Shown piece by piece: positions 48,300-57,656 of a DNA stretch of 64,000 nt. The notes under the pieces are model-generated. The model was not told where the DNA came from. It saw nothing but the letters and a program-made list of their open reading frames with translations, and did not search any database. Location: the NCBI GenBank assembly GCA_002753185.1, contig PDZX01000015.1:1-64000 (forward strand), in the 5' to 3' direction. Numbering within the stretch: the first letter of the stretch is position 1; each line of letters starts with the position of its first letter. The position numbers and the translations under genes are program-made. This DNA is from Magnetococcales bacterium WMHbin3 (GTDB lineage: Bacteria; Pseudomonadota; Magnetococcia; Magnetococcales; Magnetaquicoccaceae).

Positions 48300-49673
48300 A
48301 TGACCGGTCGGGTTCCGGCGTTGCGGGCGCTGTTGGCCAGGCGCTCGCCCGCGACGATCCGTCCGGGTCTGCGCGCGGTGCGGCGTCTGCTCGCCCGTCT
48401 GGGCGATCCCCAGCGGGGGTTGGCCGTGGTGCATGTGGCGGGGACCAACGGCAAGGGGTCGGTGATCGCCTTTCTCGAGGCCATTCTGTTGGCGGCCGGG
48501 ATTCCGGTGGCCTCCTACACCTCGCCACATCTGATTCGCTTCCACGAACGGATGCGCATCGATGGCCGGGAAATCACGGATGCGGCCCTGAATGCCTTGC
48601 TGACGGAGGTACTCGCCGCCGACCCGGAGGAGGAGACCACCTTTTTCGAATTGACCACCGCTGCGGCCCTGCTCCATTTTGCCCGCGAGGGACGGTTCGG
48701 TTCCGGCGGGCCGGGGTTGGTGTTGTTGGAGACCGGTCTGGGGGGGCGTCTGGACGCCACCAACGTGGTCCTCCCCAGGTTGGTCGTGATCACCACCATC
48801 GCCATGGATCACGAGGCGTATCTGGGGAGCACCCTGGCGGCCATCGCCCGCGAGAAGGCGGGTATCCTGAAACCCGGAGTCCCGGTGGTCGCCGCGCCCG
48901 GCGCGCGCGTGGCGCAACGGGTGGTGAGGGAAGTCGCCGGGCGTCTGAGCGCGCCATTATGGCTGGCGGGGCGGGATTTTCATCATTCGTTGCCGTGTTG
49001 CGGGCCGGCGGCGTGGCTGGATTGGCGCTTTCGTCTGGCCGGGGGCGGTCCTTGGGCGAGGATGCCCGCGCCGGCCCTGCCCGGCGGGCACCAGTACGCC
49101 AATGCGGCCCTGGCCTTGGCGGGGGCCGTGGTATTGCGCGGGCAGGGGATGCGGATCTCCCTCGCCCATGCCTGGAGCGGCATCGCCCATGCCCGCTGGC
49201 CCGGACGGCTGGAGTGCTTTCCGGGCACGCCTCCGGTATGGCTGGATGGGGCGCACAACCCCTCCGGGATGGAGGCATTGGTCCGATGGGTGCAAAATGG
49301 TGGCATGGGGGAGCCGTTTGTTCCCATCACCTTGATTTTTTCCGTTGTGCAACATAAAAATGGCCAGGATATGGTCCATGGATTGATCCCCTGGGTGCGG
49401 GAGGTGTTCACCGTCCCTTGTGGCGGGGAACGGGGACGCCCCCCGGAAGAATTGATCGGGTTGTGGAACGTGGCGCCGGTCGCGGTCACCTGCCTGGCCG
49501 ACGCCGGTCAGGCACTGGCCGCCGCCCGCCGCTCCGCCGGGCCGGGGGGACGGATCCTGGTGACCGGTTCTTTGTTTCTGGTGGGCGAGGTGCGTTCTCT
49601 GTTATTGTCGTCCATCTCCATGCCGGTCGCGGGGGTCGCGCGCCGGAACGAACGAAAAAGGGGTACCGCATGA
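48300..49673 (+). CDS. folC: Bifunctional folylpolyglutamate / dihydrofolate synthase
   Basis: Adds glutamate to folates and possibly forms dihydrofolate from dihydropteroate. The Mur-ligase-like ATPase of 457 residues has the P-loop VAGTNGKGSVIAFLEAIL, then YTSPHLIRFHERMRIDG, a metal/ATP region MDHEAYLGSTLAAIAREKAG and VWLDGAHNPSGMEAL. It starts directly after accD and its stop overlaps the lptD ATG (ATGA at 49670-49673). Confidence 0.95.
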   Translation: MTGRVPALRALLARRSPATIRPGLRAVRRLLARLGDPQRGLAVVHVAGTNGKGSVIAFLEAILLAAGIPVASYTSPHLIRFHERMRIDGREITDAALNALLTEVLAADPEEETTFFELTTAAALLHFAREGRFGSGGPGLVLLETGLGGRLDATNVVLPRLVVITTIAMDHEAYLGSTLAAIAREKAGILKPGVPVVAAPGARVAQRVVREVAGRLSAPLWLAGRDFHHSLPCCGPAAWLDWRFRLAGGGPWARMPAPALPGGHQYANAALALAGAVVLRGQGMRISLAHAWSGIAHARWPGRLECFPGTPPVWLDGAHNPSGMEALVRWVQNGGMGEPFVPITLIFSVVQHKNGQDMVHGLIPWVREVFTVPCGGERGRPPEELIGLWNVAPVAVTCLADAGQALAAARRSAGPGGRILVTGSLFLVGEVRSLLLSSISMPVAGVARRNERKRGTA

Positions 49674-51880
49674 ATCCGGAACGTCGCGCGCGGGCGGGGC
49701 GGAGGTTGCTCTCCGCATGCCTCGCCTCGCTTCTGTTGCACCACGCATCCTTGGTCCTGGCGGAATCGGCGGATGAGATCCCCATCGATTTCAACGCCGA
49801 CCAGCTCGATATCGATCAGAAGAATCAGCGCATCGAGGCCAAGGGCAAGGTCCAGGTCTCCCAGCCGGGCAGGATGGAGCTTTCCGCCGACGAGGCCTCC
49901 TACGTCATCGACAAGCGGGAGGTGCAAGCCAGCGGCAACGTGCGCATGGAGCGCAACGGCGATCTGTTCACCAGCGACAAGGTACAACTGGATATCGAAA
50001 ATCGCACCGGCAGCATGGAAAAACCGGTCGCAGACCTCAAGGGACCGGGCGGGCACGTGGCCGGGGAGCACGTCGATTTCCTTTCCCAGGATCATTACCT
50101 GCTGCGCGAAGCCACCTACACCAACTGCGACTGCGCTCCGGGGGAGAAGCCATCCTGGCAATTGACCGCCAGGGAGGTGGATCTGGACCGCGAGGCCAAC
50201 ACCATGACCGCCAAGGATGTCCATCTGCGCCTGGGGGACGTGCCGGTGATGTGGGTCCCCTGGTGGCGGCACCCCCTGCTGCCCAAGCGGCAGAGCGGCC
50301 TGCTCTTTCCCACCATGCGCGCCGCCGGCGGCAACGGGTTCGAGGCCGACATCCCCTATTACTGGGATATCGCCCCGGATCGGGATGCCACCCTCACCCT
50401 CCATCCCACCTCGCGTCGCGGCATGTTGACGAAAGTGCAGTACCGCTACATGGGCTCCGATTACCGGGGGCAACTGGATACCCAGAACATTTACGACTCC
50501 GTGGAGGAACGCCATCGCGGCCTGACGTTGTTCCAACACCAGCACAACGTCGGCTCCTGGGCGCTGGACGCGCGTCTGGCCAACAGTCAGACCAGGGACT
50601 TCCTGAACGACTTTCCGCAAAAAAAATTGATCGATCCCCGCGAGCGCCGTCTGGAATCCCATCTCGAGGCGGATCGGCTCTGGCTGCGCAAGCAGGGCTA
50701 TTCCAATTTTCAGACCGGGACCGCCTGGTATCAGAACCTGGACGCCGCCAATGATCGCTATACGGTCCAGCGTCTGCCCTACATGTCGTTCACCGATAAT
50801 CGCCCGTTGCAGGCCCTGGGGCGCGCCGTGGAAGGGAACTCCCTGAACGCCGGTCATTTCCAGTTGCACGGCGATTACAAGTTCGATTCGTTTTACCAAT
50901 TGTCCGGGGATGCCGCCCAGCGCCTGGATCTGGCGCCGGAACTCCAGTACTGGCGGGCGCTGCCCATCGGTCACGTCAGCGGCGCCATGGGGCTGCGGCA
51001 GACGAGCTACCTGATGCAGGGCGACCCCAATCAGACCGGTCCCAAGGATCCCTCGGAGAGCCGGGAGGCCGCTTCCCTGCGGTTGCGCCTGGACATGGAC
51101 CTGGCCCGTGCCTATGGCAACGGCGCCTACAAGCATACCCTGGAGCCGGCGGTGCAATATGCCATGCTCGCGTCTTCCAACCAGAGCGGTCTGCCCAATT
51201 TCGATTCCACCTTGCGCCATTTCAGCGTCGGCAACCTCTTCGACGGCAATCTCTATTCCGGGGATGACCGGCTCTCCGCCGGACAATGGGTCGCCTACGG
51301 CATCACCTCGCGTCTCTTCGGACGGCAGGATGGCGGCGCGGTGCGCAATCTCGTCACCTTGACCGTGGGGCAGCGCTGGGCGCCGGAAGGGGATCGGGAG
51401 TATCAACGGAATCACCCCTTCTCGGATGTGGTCTCCGGCGTGGAATGGAGTCCCTTCGACCACTGGAGCGTCTCCCTGGCCAACCGCTACGACCAGTATG
51501 ACAATACCGTGCGATCCATGGAGACCGCCCTGGCCTACTCGGATGCCGCCACCAGGGTCGCCCTCGGCTATCATCGCAACCGGCCGGAAACCCAGTTGGT
51601 CTTCCTCACCGAGGGGAGTTCCGAACCTCTGGAGGAGTTGACCTTGCAAGCCAGTTGGCGGGCACGGGAAAATTGGCGTTTCAAACAGGATGCCGATTAC
51701 TCCCTGGAGACCAGCGGACTGAAGAGTTGGCGTTCGGGCATCGCCTATGACCATTCGTGTTGGAGTGTCGAGCTTTCGGGTGGACGGGAACTCTCTTCTC
51801 AAACCAACAAACATGGTGGCGGTTTCATCGGCCTGTATTTCATCTTGAAGGGGTTGGGTGGCTATGGCGTTTCATCGTAA
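49670..51880 (+). CDS. lptD: LPS-assembly protein LptD
   Basis: Outer-membrane beta-barrel that inserts lipopolysaccharide together with LptE. Its 736 residues comprise a signal peptide (1-31, ending LVLAES), an OstA/LptA-like jelly roll (about 38-150; FNADQLDIDQKNQRIEAKG), then the LptD barrel with YTNCDCAPGEKPSWQLTA and WVPWWRHPLLPKRQSGLLFP. Cysteines occur at CDC and at DHSCWSVEL near the C-terminus, so an inter-domain disulphide as in E. coli is possible. It implies an LPS outer membrane. It overlaps surA by 17 bp. Confidence 0.95.
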   Translation: MNPERRARAGRRLLSACLASLLLHHASLVLAESADEIPIDFNADQLDIDQKNQRIEAKGKVQVSQPGRMELSADEASYVIDKREVQASGNVRMERNGDLFTSDKVQLDIENRTGSMEKPVADLKGPGGHVAGEHVDFLSQDHYLLREATYTNCDCAPGEKPSWQLTAREVDLDREANTMTAKDVHLRLGDVPVMWVPWWRHPLLPKRQSGLLFPTMRAAGGNGFEADIPYYWDIAPDRDATLTLHPTSRRGMLTKVQYRYMGSDYRGQLDTQNIYDSVEERHRGLTLFQHQHNVGSWALDARLANSQTRDFLNDFPQKKLIDPRERRLESHLEADRLWLRKQGYSNFQTGTAWYQNLDAANDRYTVQRLPYMSFTDNRPLQALGRAVEGNSLNAGHFQLHGDYKFDSFYQLSGDAAQRLDLAPELQYWRALPIGHVSGAMGLRQTSYLMQGDPNQTGPKDPSESREAASLRLRLDMDLARAYGNGAYKHTLEPAVQYAMLASSNQSGLPNFDSTLRHFSVGNLFDGNLYSGDDRLSAGQWVAYGITSRLFGRQDGGAVRNLVTLTVGQRWAPEGDREYQRNHPFSDVVSGVEWSPFDHWSVSLANRYDQYDNTVRSMETALAYSDAATRVALGYHRNRPETQLVFLTEGSSEPLEELTLQASWRARENWRFKQDADYSLETSGLKSWRSGIAYDHSCWSVELSGGRELSSQTNKHGGGFIGLYFILKGLGGYGVSS

Positions 51881-53186
51881 GCTGGCGATTGTTGTCTTTT
51901 TCGGATGTCTGGCGCCGTTTTTCGCCGGGGCGGTGGTATTGGATCGGATCGTGGCGGTGGTCGGCGCGGAGATCGTCTCGGACAAGCCGGTCAAGTCGCA
52001 GATCATCATGGCCTCCGAGGTGGACGAGATGGCCCGTCCCCTGATCGCCCGCGTGGGGCAGGGGGGCGACGTGGATGCCGGCAAGATCCGCGCGAAGGTG
52101 ATCGAGGAGTTGATCATGCGGATTCTGCGCGAGCAGAAGGCGGAACAGTTGGGTGTCTCGGTCGAGGAAAAGGATATCGAAGCCGTCATGTCCCAGGTGG
52201 AGCGCAACAACAATCTGCCCCCAGGCGCCCTCCCGCAGGCGCTGGCCAGCCAGAACATCCCTCTGGCCCAGTACAGGATGGGTCTGCGGGATCAACTCAT
52301 GAAGGGCCGTCTGATCAACAAGGTGATCCGGCCGTTGGTTTCGGTCTCTCCGGATGAAATCGCGAGCCTTTATCACACGATGCGCGGCACGGACGCCCCC
52401 CAGGAGGTGCATCTGGCGCAGATCCTGTTGTCGGTGGACCAGGCGGGCAACCAGGCCCGCATGGAGGAAAAGACGAAACTGGCGCACGAGTTGATCTCCC
52501 GATTGCGTTCGGGCGCCTCTCTGGCTGCGCTGGCCGGTCAATATTCCGATGACGCCAGCGGTCTGCAGGGGGGGGATATCGGTTGGTTCAAGCGCGGGGA
52601 GTTGATGCCGGAGTTGGAGTCGGCGGTTTTCAAGATGCAGCCCGGCGAATTCGTCGGCCCGGTGCGCACCAGTCAGGGGATCCATATCCTGGCGGTGCTG
52701 GAAAAGCGTCGGGCGACCCTCAAGCCCAAGGGTGGGCCGGAACAGGTGAAGGTCAAGGCGCGGCATATCCTCATCAAGGTTCCCTCTGGCGTCTCCATCA
52801 AGGAGGAGGAGCAGGCGAAACAAACCCTGCTTGCCGTTCGCAAGGAGGTGCTCGCCGGCGCCCCGTTCGCGCAGATGGCCAGGAAATACTCCCAGGACGA
52901 GACCGCCAGGGAGGGTGGCGACCTGAAATGGTTCGGTCCCGGTCTGATGGTGGCCCCCTTCGAGGAGGTCGCCTTCCGCTTGAAACCGAATGAGGTCTCC
53001 GAACCGGTGCGGACTCCGTTTGGTTGGCATCTCATCCTGGTGGAGGATCGCAAGGTGCTGGAACCCGATTCCCTGGAGGCCCAGTCCAAGGAGTTGGAGG
53101 AGCGGTTGATGGAAGTGAAACTACAGGCCCGTTACAATCAATGGCTGCGGGATATCCGCCTGCGAGCTTATGTGGAGTTGCGATGA
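51864..53186 (+). CDS. surA: Periplasmic chaperone/peptidyl-prolyl isomerase SurA
   Basis: Escorts outer-membrane proteins through the periplasm. Its 440 residues comprise a signal peptide (about 1-24), a SurA_N helical domain (DRIVAVVGAEIVSD, EELIMRILREQKAEQLG) and two parvulin PPIC domains (about 180-280 with GGDIGWFKRGELMPELE, and 293-398 with VKARHILIKVP and GGDLKWFGPGLMVAPFE). The start at 51864 follows AAGGGG by ten bases; a GTG at 51858 is an alternative. The order lptD-surA-pdxA is conserved in many proteobacteria. Confidence 0.96.
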   Translation: MAFHRKLAIVVFFGCLAPFFAGAVVLDRIVAVVGAEIVSDKPVKSQIIMASEVDEMARPLIARVGQGGDVDAGKIRAKVIEELIMRILREQKAEQLGVSVEEKDIEAVMSQVERNNNLPPGALPQALASQNIPLAQYRMGLRDQLMKGRLINKVIRPLVSVSPDEIASLYHTMRGTDAPQEVHLAQILLSVDQAGNQARMEEKTKLAHELISRLRSGASLAALAGQYSDDASGLQGGDIGWFKRGELMPELESAVFKMQPGEFVGPVRTSQGIHILAVLEKRRATLKPKGGPEQVKVKARHILIKVPSGVSIKEEEQAKQTLLAVRKEVLAGAPFAQMARKYSQDETAREGGDLKWFGPGLMVAPFEEVAFRLKPNEVSEPVRTPFGWHLILVEDRKVLEPDSLEAQSKELEERLMEVKLQARYNQWLRDIRLRAYVELR

Positions 53187-54199
53187 ACAGAATGATATTG
53201 GCAGTGACCATGGGGGATCCCACCGGGGTCGGCCCCGAGATCGTGTTGAAGGCCTTCGCGGCGCATCCCTGGCGGGTGAACACCCGTTATCATCTGGTGC
53301 ATATCGGTGATCCGGAGGTCTATGCCCATACGGCGCGGCATCTGGGGCTGAATATGCCGTTGCGGGTTCTGTCCAGCGTGGAGGAAGGGCTGGATCTGCC
53401 GGTGGAGAGTTTTGCCATCCTGCCGACAACGGCCAGGGTGGAGATGGAGGGCTTCGCCTTCGGGCAGCCCCAGGCGAGTCATGCCGCCGCCGTGGTGGAG
53501 AGCATCGAGACCGCCTGCCGGCTGGCGCGGGAAGGGCAGGTGGCGGCCATGGTGACGCCTCCGTTGCACAAGGCGTCGATTCATGCGGGGGGGTTCGATT
53601 TTCCGGGGCATACCGAGCTGCTGGCTCGTTTTCTGGGGGTGGACCATCCGGTCATGATGTTGTCGGGCAACGGGCTGCGGGTGGTTCCGGTGACGATTCA
53701 TCAATCGCTGGCCTCGGTTTCCGCTTCCTTGACCCGTGATGTGTTGCGCGAGGTGATCCGGATCACCCTGGATGCCTTGCATTTGGATTTCGACATTGCC
53801 CGTCCGCGCATTGTGGTGGCGGGTTTGAATCCCCATGCCGGGGAGGGTGGCGCTTTCGGGCGCGAGGAGATCGAGGTGATCGCGCCGGTGTGCCGGGAGT
53901 TCGCGGATACGCACATGGTGCATGGGCCGTTGCCCCCGGACACCCTGTTTCACGCCCGTGCCCGCGAGGGGTACGACGCCGTGATCTGCATGTATCACGA
54001 TCAGGCCTTGATCCCCTTGAAGATGCTGGCCTTCGGCAATTCGATCAACATCACGCTCAATCTGCCGATCGTGCGCACCAGCGTCGATCATGGCACGGCG
54101 CACAATATCGCCGGCCAGAACATCGCCGATCCCGGTTCTTATGTATCCGCCCTGATGACCGCCGAGGGCATTGCGCGCAATCGCGCGGCGCATCGTTGA
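53183..54199 (+). CDS. pdxA: 4-hydroxythreonine-4-phosphate dehydrogenase
   Basis: NAD-dependent step of the DXP-dependent pyridoxal phosphate pathway. Its 338 residues (E. coli 329) begin LAVTMGDPTGVGPEIVLKAF. Metal-binding histidines lie in FPGHTELLA, HARAREGYDAVICMYHDQ and TSVDHGTAHNIAG. The ATG at 53183 overlaps the surA stop by ATGA. The usual follower ksgA is absent; a convergent cheR comes next. Confidence 0.96.
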   Translation: MNRMILAVTMGDPTGVGPEIVLKAFAAHPWRVNTRYHLVHIGDPEVYAHTARHLGLNMPLRVLSSVEEGLDLPVESFAILPTTARVEMEGFAFGQPQASHAAAVVESIETACRLAREGQVAAMVTPPLHKASIHAGGFDFPGHTELLARFLGVDHPVMMLSGNGLRVVPVTIHQSLASVSASLTRDVLREVIRITLDALHLDFDIARPRIVVAGLNPHAGEGGAFGREEIEVIAPVCREFADTHMVHGPLPPDTLFHARAREGYDAVICMYHDQALIPLKMLAFGNSINITLNLPIVRTSVDHGTAHNIAGQNIADPGSYVSALMTAEGIARNRAAHR

Positions 54200-54217
54200 C
54201 AGCCGTCGTGACGGTCA

Positions 54218-54249
54218 TTGCGTTGGGAGTGGCGTGAAGCCCGACGCAA
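54218..54249. terminator. Hairpin between convergent pdxA and cheR
   Basis: A 10-bp stem (54218-54227 with 54240-54249, one G-T pair) encloses a 12-base loop in the 54-bp space between two convergent genes. No T-tract follows on either strand, so its role as a two-way terminator is only plausible. Confidence 0.4.
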
Positions 54250-54253
54250 AGGC

Positions 54254-55126
54254 TTAACCCGGCATCCGGTAGATGGTGGGCGCGGCCTGGACCACCGGGA
54301 CCTTCAGGTTGTTGAGGGTCTCGGAGTGTCCCACGAACAGGAAGCCTCCCGGAGAGAGGTAGCGGCAGAATTTGTTGATCAGCCGCTCCTGGGTCGGGCG
54401 GTCGAAATAGATGATCACGTTGCGGCAGAAGATGACGTCCATCCGTTCGCGCAAGCCGAATTCACCATCCATGAAATTCAGCCGCCGGAAGTTGACCATG
54501 GAGCGCAGCTCCGGGGTGACGCGGACCAGCCGTTTGGTGGGGTCCTTGCTCTTGAGCAGGTATTTGCGTTTCAGTCCCAGGGGGATGGGGCTGACCTTTT
54601 CCAGGTCGTAGACGGCGTTGGAGGCAGTGCGCAGCACTCGGCTGGAGATGTCGGTGGCCAGGATCTTGGCGCGGAAATTGATGCCCGGATAGTGCTGGGC
54701 GAACTCCTTGAGGACCATGGCGAGGGTGTAGGGTTCCTCTCCGGTGGAGCAGCCGGCGCTCCAGACCATGAGTTCCCGGCGCACGCCGGCTCCGGCGGTT
54801 TTGATCAATTCGGGCAGGGCGTTCTGGGCCAGATACTCGAAATGGGCCGGCTCGCGGAAGAAATCGGTCTTGTTGGTGGTCACGATGTCGATGAACTGGA
54901 TCAACTCCTCCCCCGATTCGTCGGGGTTGAGGACCCAGTCGATATACTCCTTGAAGGAGTGCATGCCGACCAGTCGCAGACGTTTCTGGATTCTGGCCGT
55001 GAGCATGGTCTTTTTCGCGGGTGGCATCATGATGCCGCACTGGGCATAGATGAACTCGCTTAACCGTTGGAAATCCTTGTCGGAAATGCCGTGTTGATCG
55101 AATTCGGGAGCATGGCTCGTGTTCAT
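54254..55126 (-). CDS. cheR: Chemotaxis protein methyltransferase CheR
   Basis: Methylates glutamates on chemoreceptors with SAM to drive adaptation. The protein has 290 residues. The N-terminal helical domain (FQRLSEFIYAQCGIMMPPAK) is followed by the SAM-binding domain, with VTTNKTDFFREPAHFEYL, VWSAGCSTGEEPYTLAMVL, ILATDISSRVL and VIFCRNVIIYFDR. No C-terminal pentapeptide-binding extension or TPR is present. It lies 31 bp downstream of cheB. Confidence 0.96.
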   Translation of the reverse strand: MNTSHAPEFDQHGISDKDFQRLSEFIYAQCGIMMPPAKKTMLTARIQKRLRLVGMHSFKEYIDWVLNPDESGEELIQFIDIVTTNKTDFFREPAHFEYLAQNALPELIKTAGAGVRRELMVWSAGCSTGEEPYTLAMVLKEFAQHYPGINFRAKILATDISSRVLRTASNAVYDLEKVSPIPLGLKRKYLLKSKDPTKRLVRVTPELRSMVNFRRLNFMDGEFGLRERMDVIFCRNVIIYFDRPTQERLINKFCRYLSPGGFLFVGHSETLNNLKVPVVQAAPTIYRMPG

Positions 55127-55157
55127 GGTGATATCTCTGTTGTCTGTTCCGGACGGA

Positions 55158-56261
55158 TCAGCCCTGACACAGGCGCAACACTTCGGCGGCGATCTTGTCC
55201 AAGGGCTTGATGATGTCCACCCCACCGTGTTTGATCGCCTCCTTGGGCATGCCAAAGACCACACAGGAGTTTTCGTCTTGGGCGATATTGGTGGCCCCGG
55301 CGGTTTTCATTTCCAGCATGCCCCTGGCACCGTCGTCGCCCATGCCGGTCATGATGACGCCGACGCAGTTCTTGCCGCCGTAGCGGGCTGCCGAGCGGAA
55401 CAGCACATCCACCGAGGGGCGATGGCGGCTCACCAGGGGGCCGTCCTTGACCTCCACGAAATAGCGGGCGCCGCTGCGTTTGAGCAGGGTATGCTTGTTG
55501 CCGGGGGCGATCAGGGCGCGTCCGCGCACCACCGAGTCGTTGTCGGCCGCTTCCTTGACCGTGATCTGGCAGATATTGTTGAGGCGGTCGGCGAAGGCGC
55601 GCGTGAAGTTTTCCGGCATGTGTTGCACGATGACGATGCCGGGCGCATCCGCCGGCAGGGACTCCAGGAAGACGCGCAACGCCTCGGTTCCGCCGGTGGA
55701 GGCGCCCACGATGATCACCTTTTCCGTGGTTTGGCTCATGGCCCTGGAACCGGGGTCCACGGGGGGCAGCATGACATCGGCGGTGAGTTTGGGGGCGATC
55801 TTGTGGACGGCGGGGGTGCCGGGATCGCGGGGTTTGGGGCGGTTGCGGACATTGGTGGCCGCAGCGGCTTTCACTGCGTCGCAGATGTGGATGCGCGACT
55901 CTTCGAGGAACTGCTTGGTGCCCATTTTGGGTTTGGTGATGATCTCCACCGCGCCGTATTCCAGGGCGCGCAGGGCTGTTTCCGTGCCGTCGCCGGTGAG
56001 GGAGGAGCACATGACCACCGGGATGGGGTGTTGCGTCATCAATTTTCTGAGAAACGTGATGCCGTCCATGCGGGGCATTTCCACGTCGAGCGTGATGACA
56101 TCCGGGATTTCCGTTTTCAGACGTTCGGCGGCGACAAAGGGATCTGGGGCATGTCCAATAACTTTAATTTGAGGATCGGATTCAAGAATGGAAGACAAGG
56201 TTTGTCTTACCACTGCGGAATCGTCCACTATTAAAACCTTGATTTGTTTTGTGTCGTTCAT
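55158..56261 (-). CDS. cheB: Chemotaxis response regulator / protein-glutamate methylesterase CheB
   Basis: Removes receptor methyl groups and deamidates glutamines after phosphorylation by CheA. Its 367 residues comprise a receiver domain (1-120; [18 protein letters not shown], Asp in [11 protein letters not shown], Lys in ITKPK) and a linker, then the CheB_methylest domain with catalytic Ser in [10 protein letters not shown], His in VQHMPENFT and Asp in [11 protein letters not shown]. The ATG at 56261 matches the family start. Its partner cheR follows; other chemotaxis genes are outside the window. Confidence 0.97.
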   Translation of the reverse strand: MNDTKQIKVLIVDDSAVVRQTLSSILESDPQIKVIGHAPDPFVAAERLKTEIPDVITLDVEMPRMDGITFLRKLMTQHPIPVVMCSSLTGDGTETALRALEYGAVEIITKPKMGTKQFLEESRIHICDAVKAAAATNVRNRPKPRDPGTPAVHKIAPKLTADVMLPPVDPGSRAMSQTTEKVIIVGASTGGTEALRVFLESLPADAPGIVIVQHMPENFTRAFADRLNNICQITVKEAADNDSVVRGRALIAPGNKHTLLKRSGARYFVEVKDGPLVSRHRPSVDVLFRSAARYGGKNCVGVIMTGMGDDGARGMLEMKTAGATNIAQDENSCVVFGMPKEAIKHGGVDIIKPLDKIAAEVLRLCQG

Positions 56262-56358
56262 GCGCTGGTTTCCATGAGAAGTTTGGCACACCCATTTGTC
56301 AGTATGCTCGGATTTCCTCCCCAAGGCAAGCGGTTCCGCAATCGGGCGCGGAAATCGC

Positions 56359-56387
56359 TTGCGTTTGCGGTCGGGAACAGGGATACT
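56359..56387 (+). promoter_or_regulatory. Possible promoter of the RND efflux operon
   Basis: TTGCGT (56359-56364) and GATACT (56382-56387) are spaced 17 bp, about 85 bp before the adaptor gene, in the space shared with divergent cheB. No regulator gene or clear operator is next to it. Confidence 0.35.
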
Positions 56388-56470
56388 GACACAAAAGATC
56401 TATGACAGGCGTCAGTCGGATTTCGTTAATCAACTCGATTGTCGCAATTTCGTCAACGCAAAGAGGTTGC

Positions 56471-57634
56471 ATGGGCATGCGTTTGCTATTGTGTTTGCTG
56501 ATGGTTGTCGGGAGCGCCTGGCTTGGCGGGTGCGAAGCCAGGGACGGCGGCGGCGCCCGGCAGGCGGGACAGGCCGCCGGGCAGCCGCCGCCAGCCCCGG
56601 AAGTGGAGATGGCCACCGCCACGCGCAAGACCATCTCCATGCAGCAGATCCTGCCCGGCCGGCTGGAGGCCGTGGAGACGGCCATGGTGCGCGCCAGGGT
56701 GGACGGCATCGTGGAACAACGGCTCTTTGCCGAAGGGAGCGATGTCAAGTCCGGCGACAAGCTGTTCCAACTGGAGGACCGCACGTTGCGCGCCCGTGTC
56801 GCGGCGGCGCGGGCCACCCTGGAACGGGCCAGGGCCGACCATCTGCTGGCGCGACAAACCCTGGACCGGCTCAAGCCACTGGTGAATACCGAGGCCGTGA
56901 GCCGTCAGGAGTACGATCAGGCCACTGCCCAACAGGCCCGGAGCGGTGCCGACGTCAAGGCCGCCGAGGCCGAACTGACCCGCGTGGGTATCGACCTGGG
57001 CTGGTCCACGGTCACCGCGCCCATCGATGGCCGGGCCGGACGGGCCATGGTGACCGTGGGCGCCCTGGTGGGCCAAAAGGAGGCCACCCATCTGGTCACC
57101 ATCGAGAAACTGGACCCCATCCGGGTGGTCTTCAGTCAGGCCAGCGCCGAGATGTTTCGTCTGCGGCGCGCCAAGGAGCAGGGGAGCGCCGCGCCCATCG
57201 ATCCGGTCGAGGTGCGGCTGGTGCTGGAGGACGACGTGGAGTACCCCCTGATCGGCAGACTGCTCTTCACCGACATGGCCGTGGATCCGAAAACCGGAAC
57301 GGTGGAGATGCGCGCCGAATTCCGCAATCCGGAACGCAAGCTCCTGCCCGGACAGTTCGCCAGGGTGCAGATCGCCCTGGCCACCAGCGAAGGGGTGACG
57401 ATCCCCCAGCGGGCGGTGCAGAATACCCAGCAAGGACAGATCGTCCTGATGGTGGACGCGAAAAACAAGGTCGTGCCCCGTCCGGTGCGCACCGGCGGCT
57501 TTTCCGGTCAGGACTGGATCATCCTGGAAGGGTTGAAGGAGGGGGAAAAGGTGATTGTGAACGGCCACCAAAAGGCCCGCCCCGGCAGCGAGGTCACCCC
57601 AAAGGAGGCCGCCGCTCCGGCCCGCGCCTCATAG
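56471..57634 (+). CDS. RND efflux periplasmic adaptor (AcrA-type lipoprotein)
   Basis: Membrane fusion protein that links the RND pump to the outer-membrane channel; 387 residues. The signal peptide has a lipobox ending LGGC (near 20). ARVDGIVEQRLFAEGSDVKSGD marks the biotin-lipoyl domain (here in two halves around a coiled-coil hairpin, about 95-165), followed by STVTAPIDGRAGRAMV. The membrane-proximal beta-barrel has VPRPVRTGGFSGQDWI. The ATG at 56471 is preceded by AGAGG. First of three genes, the pump following after 22 bp. Confidence 0.93.
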   Translation: MGMRLLLCLLMVVGSAWLGGCEARDGGGARQAGQAAGQPPPAPEVEMATATRKTISMQQILPGRLEAVETAMVRARVDGIVEQRLFAEGSDVKSGDKLFQLEDRTLRARVAAARATLERARADHLLARQTLDRLKPLVNTEAVSRQEYDQATAQQARSGADVKAAEAELTRVGIDLGWSTVTAPIDGRAGRAMVTVGALVGQKEATHLVTIEKLDPIRVVFSQASAEMFRLRRAKEQGSAAPIDPVEVRLVLEDDVEYPLIGRLLFTDMAVDPKTGTVEMRAEFRNPERKLLPGQFARVQIALATSEGVTIPQRAVQNTQQGQIVLMVDAKNKVVPRPVRTGGFSGQDWIILEGLKEGEKVIVNGHQKARPGSEVTPKEAAAPARAS

Positions 57635-57656
57635 GGCCGGGGAGGAGCGTCGCGTC

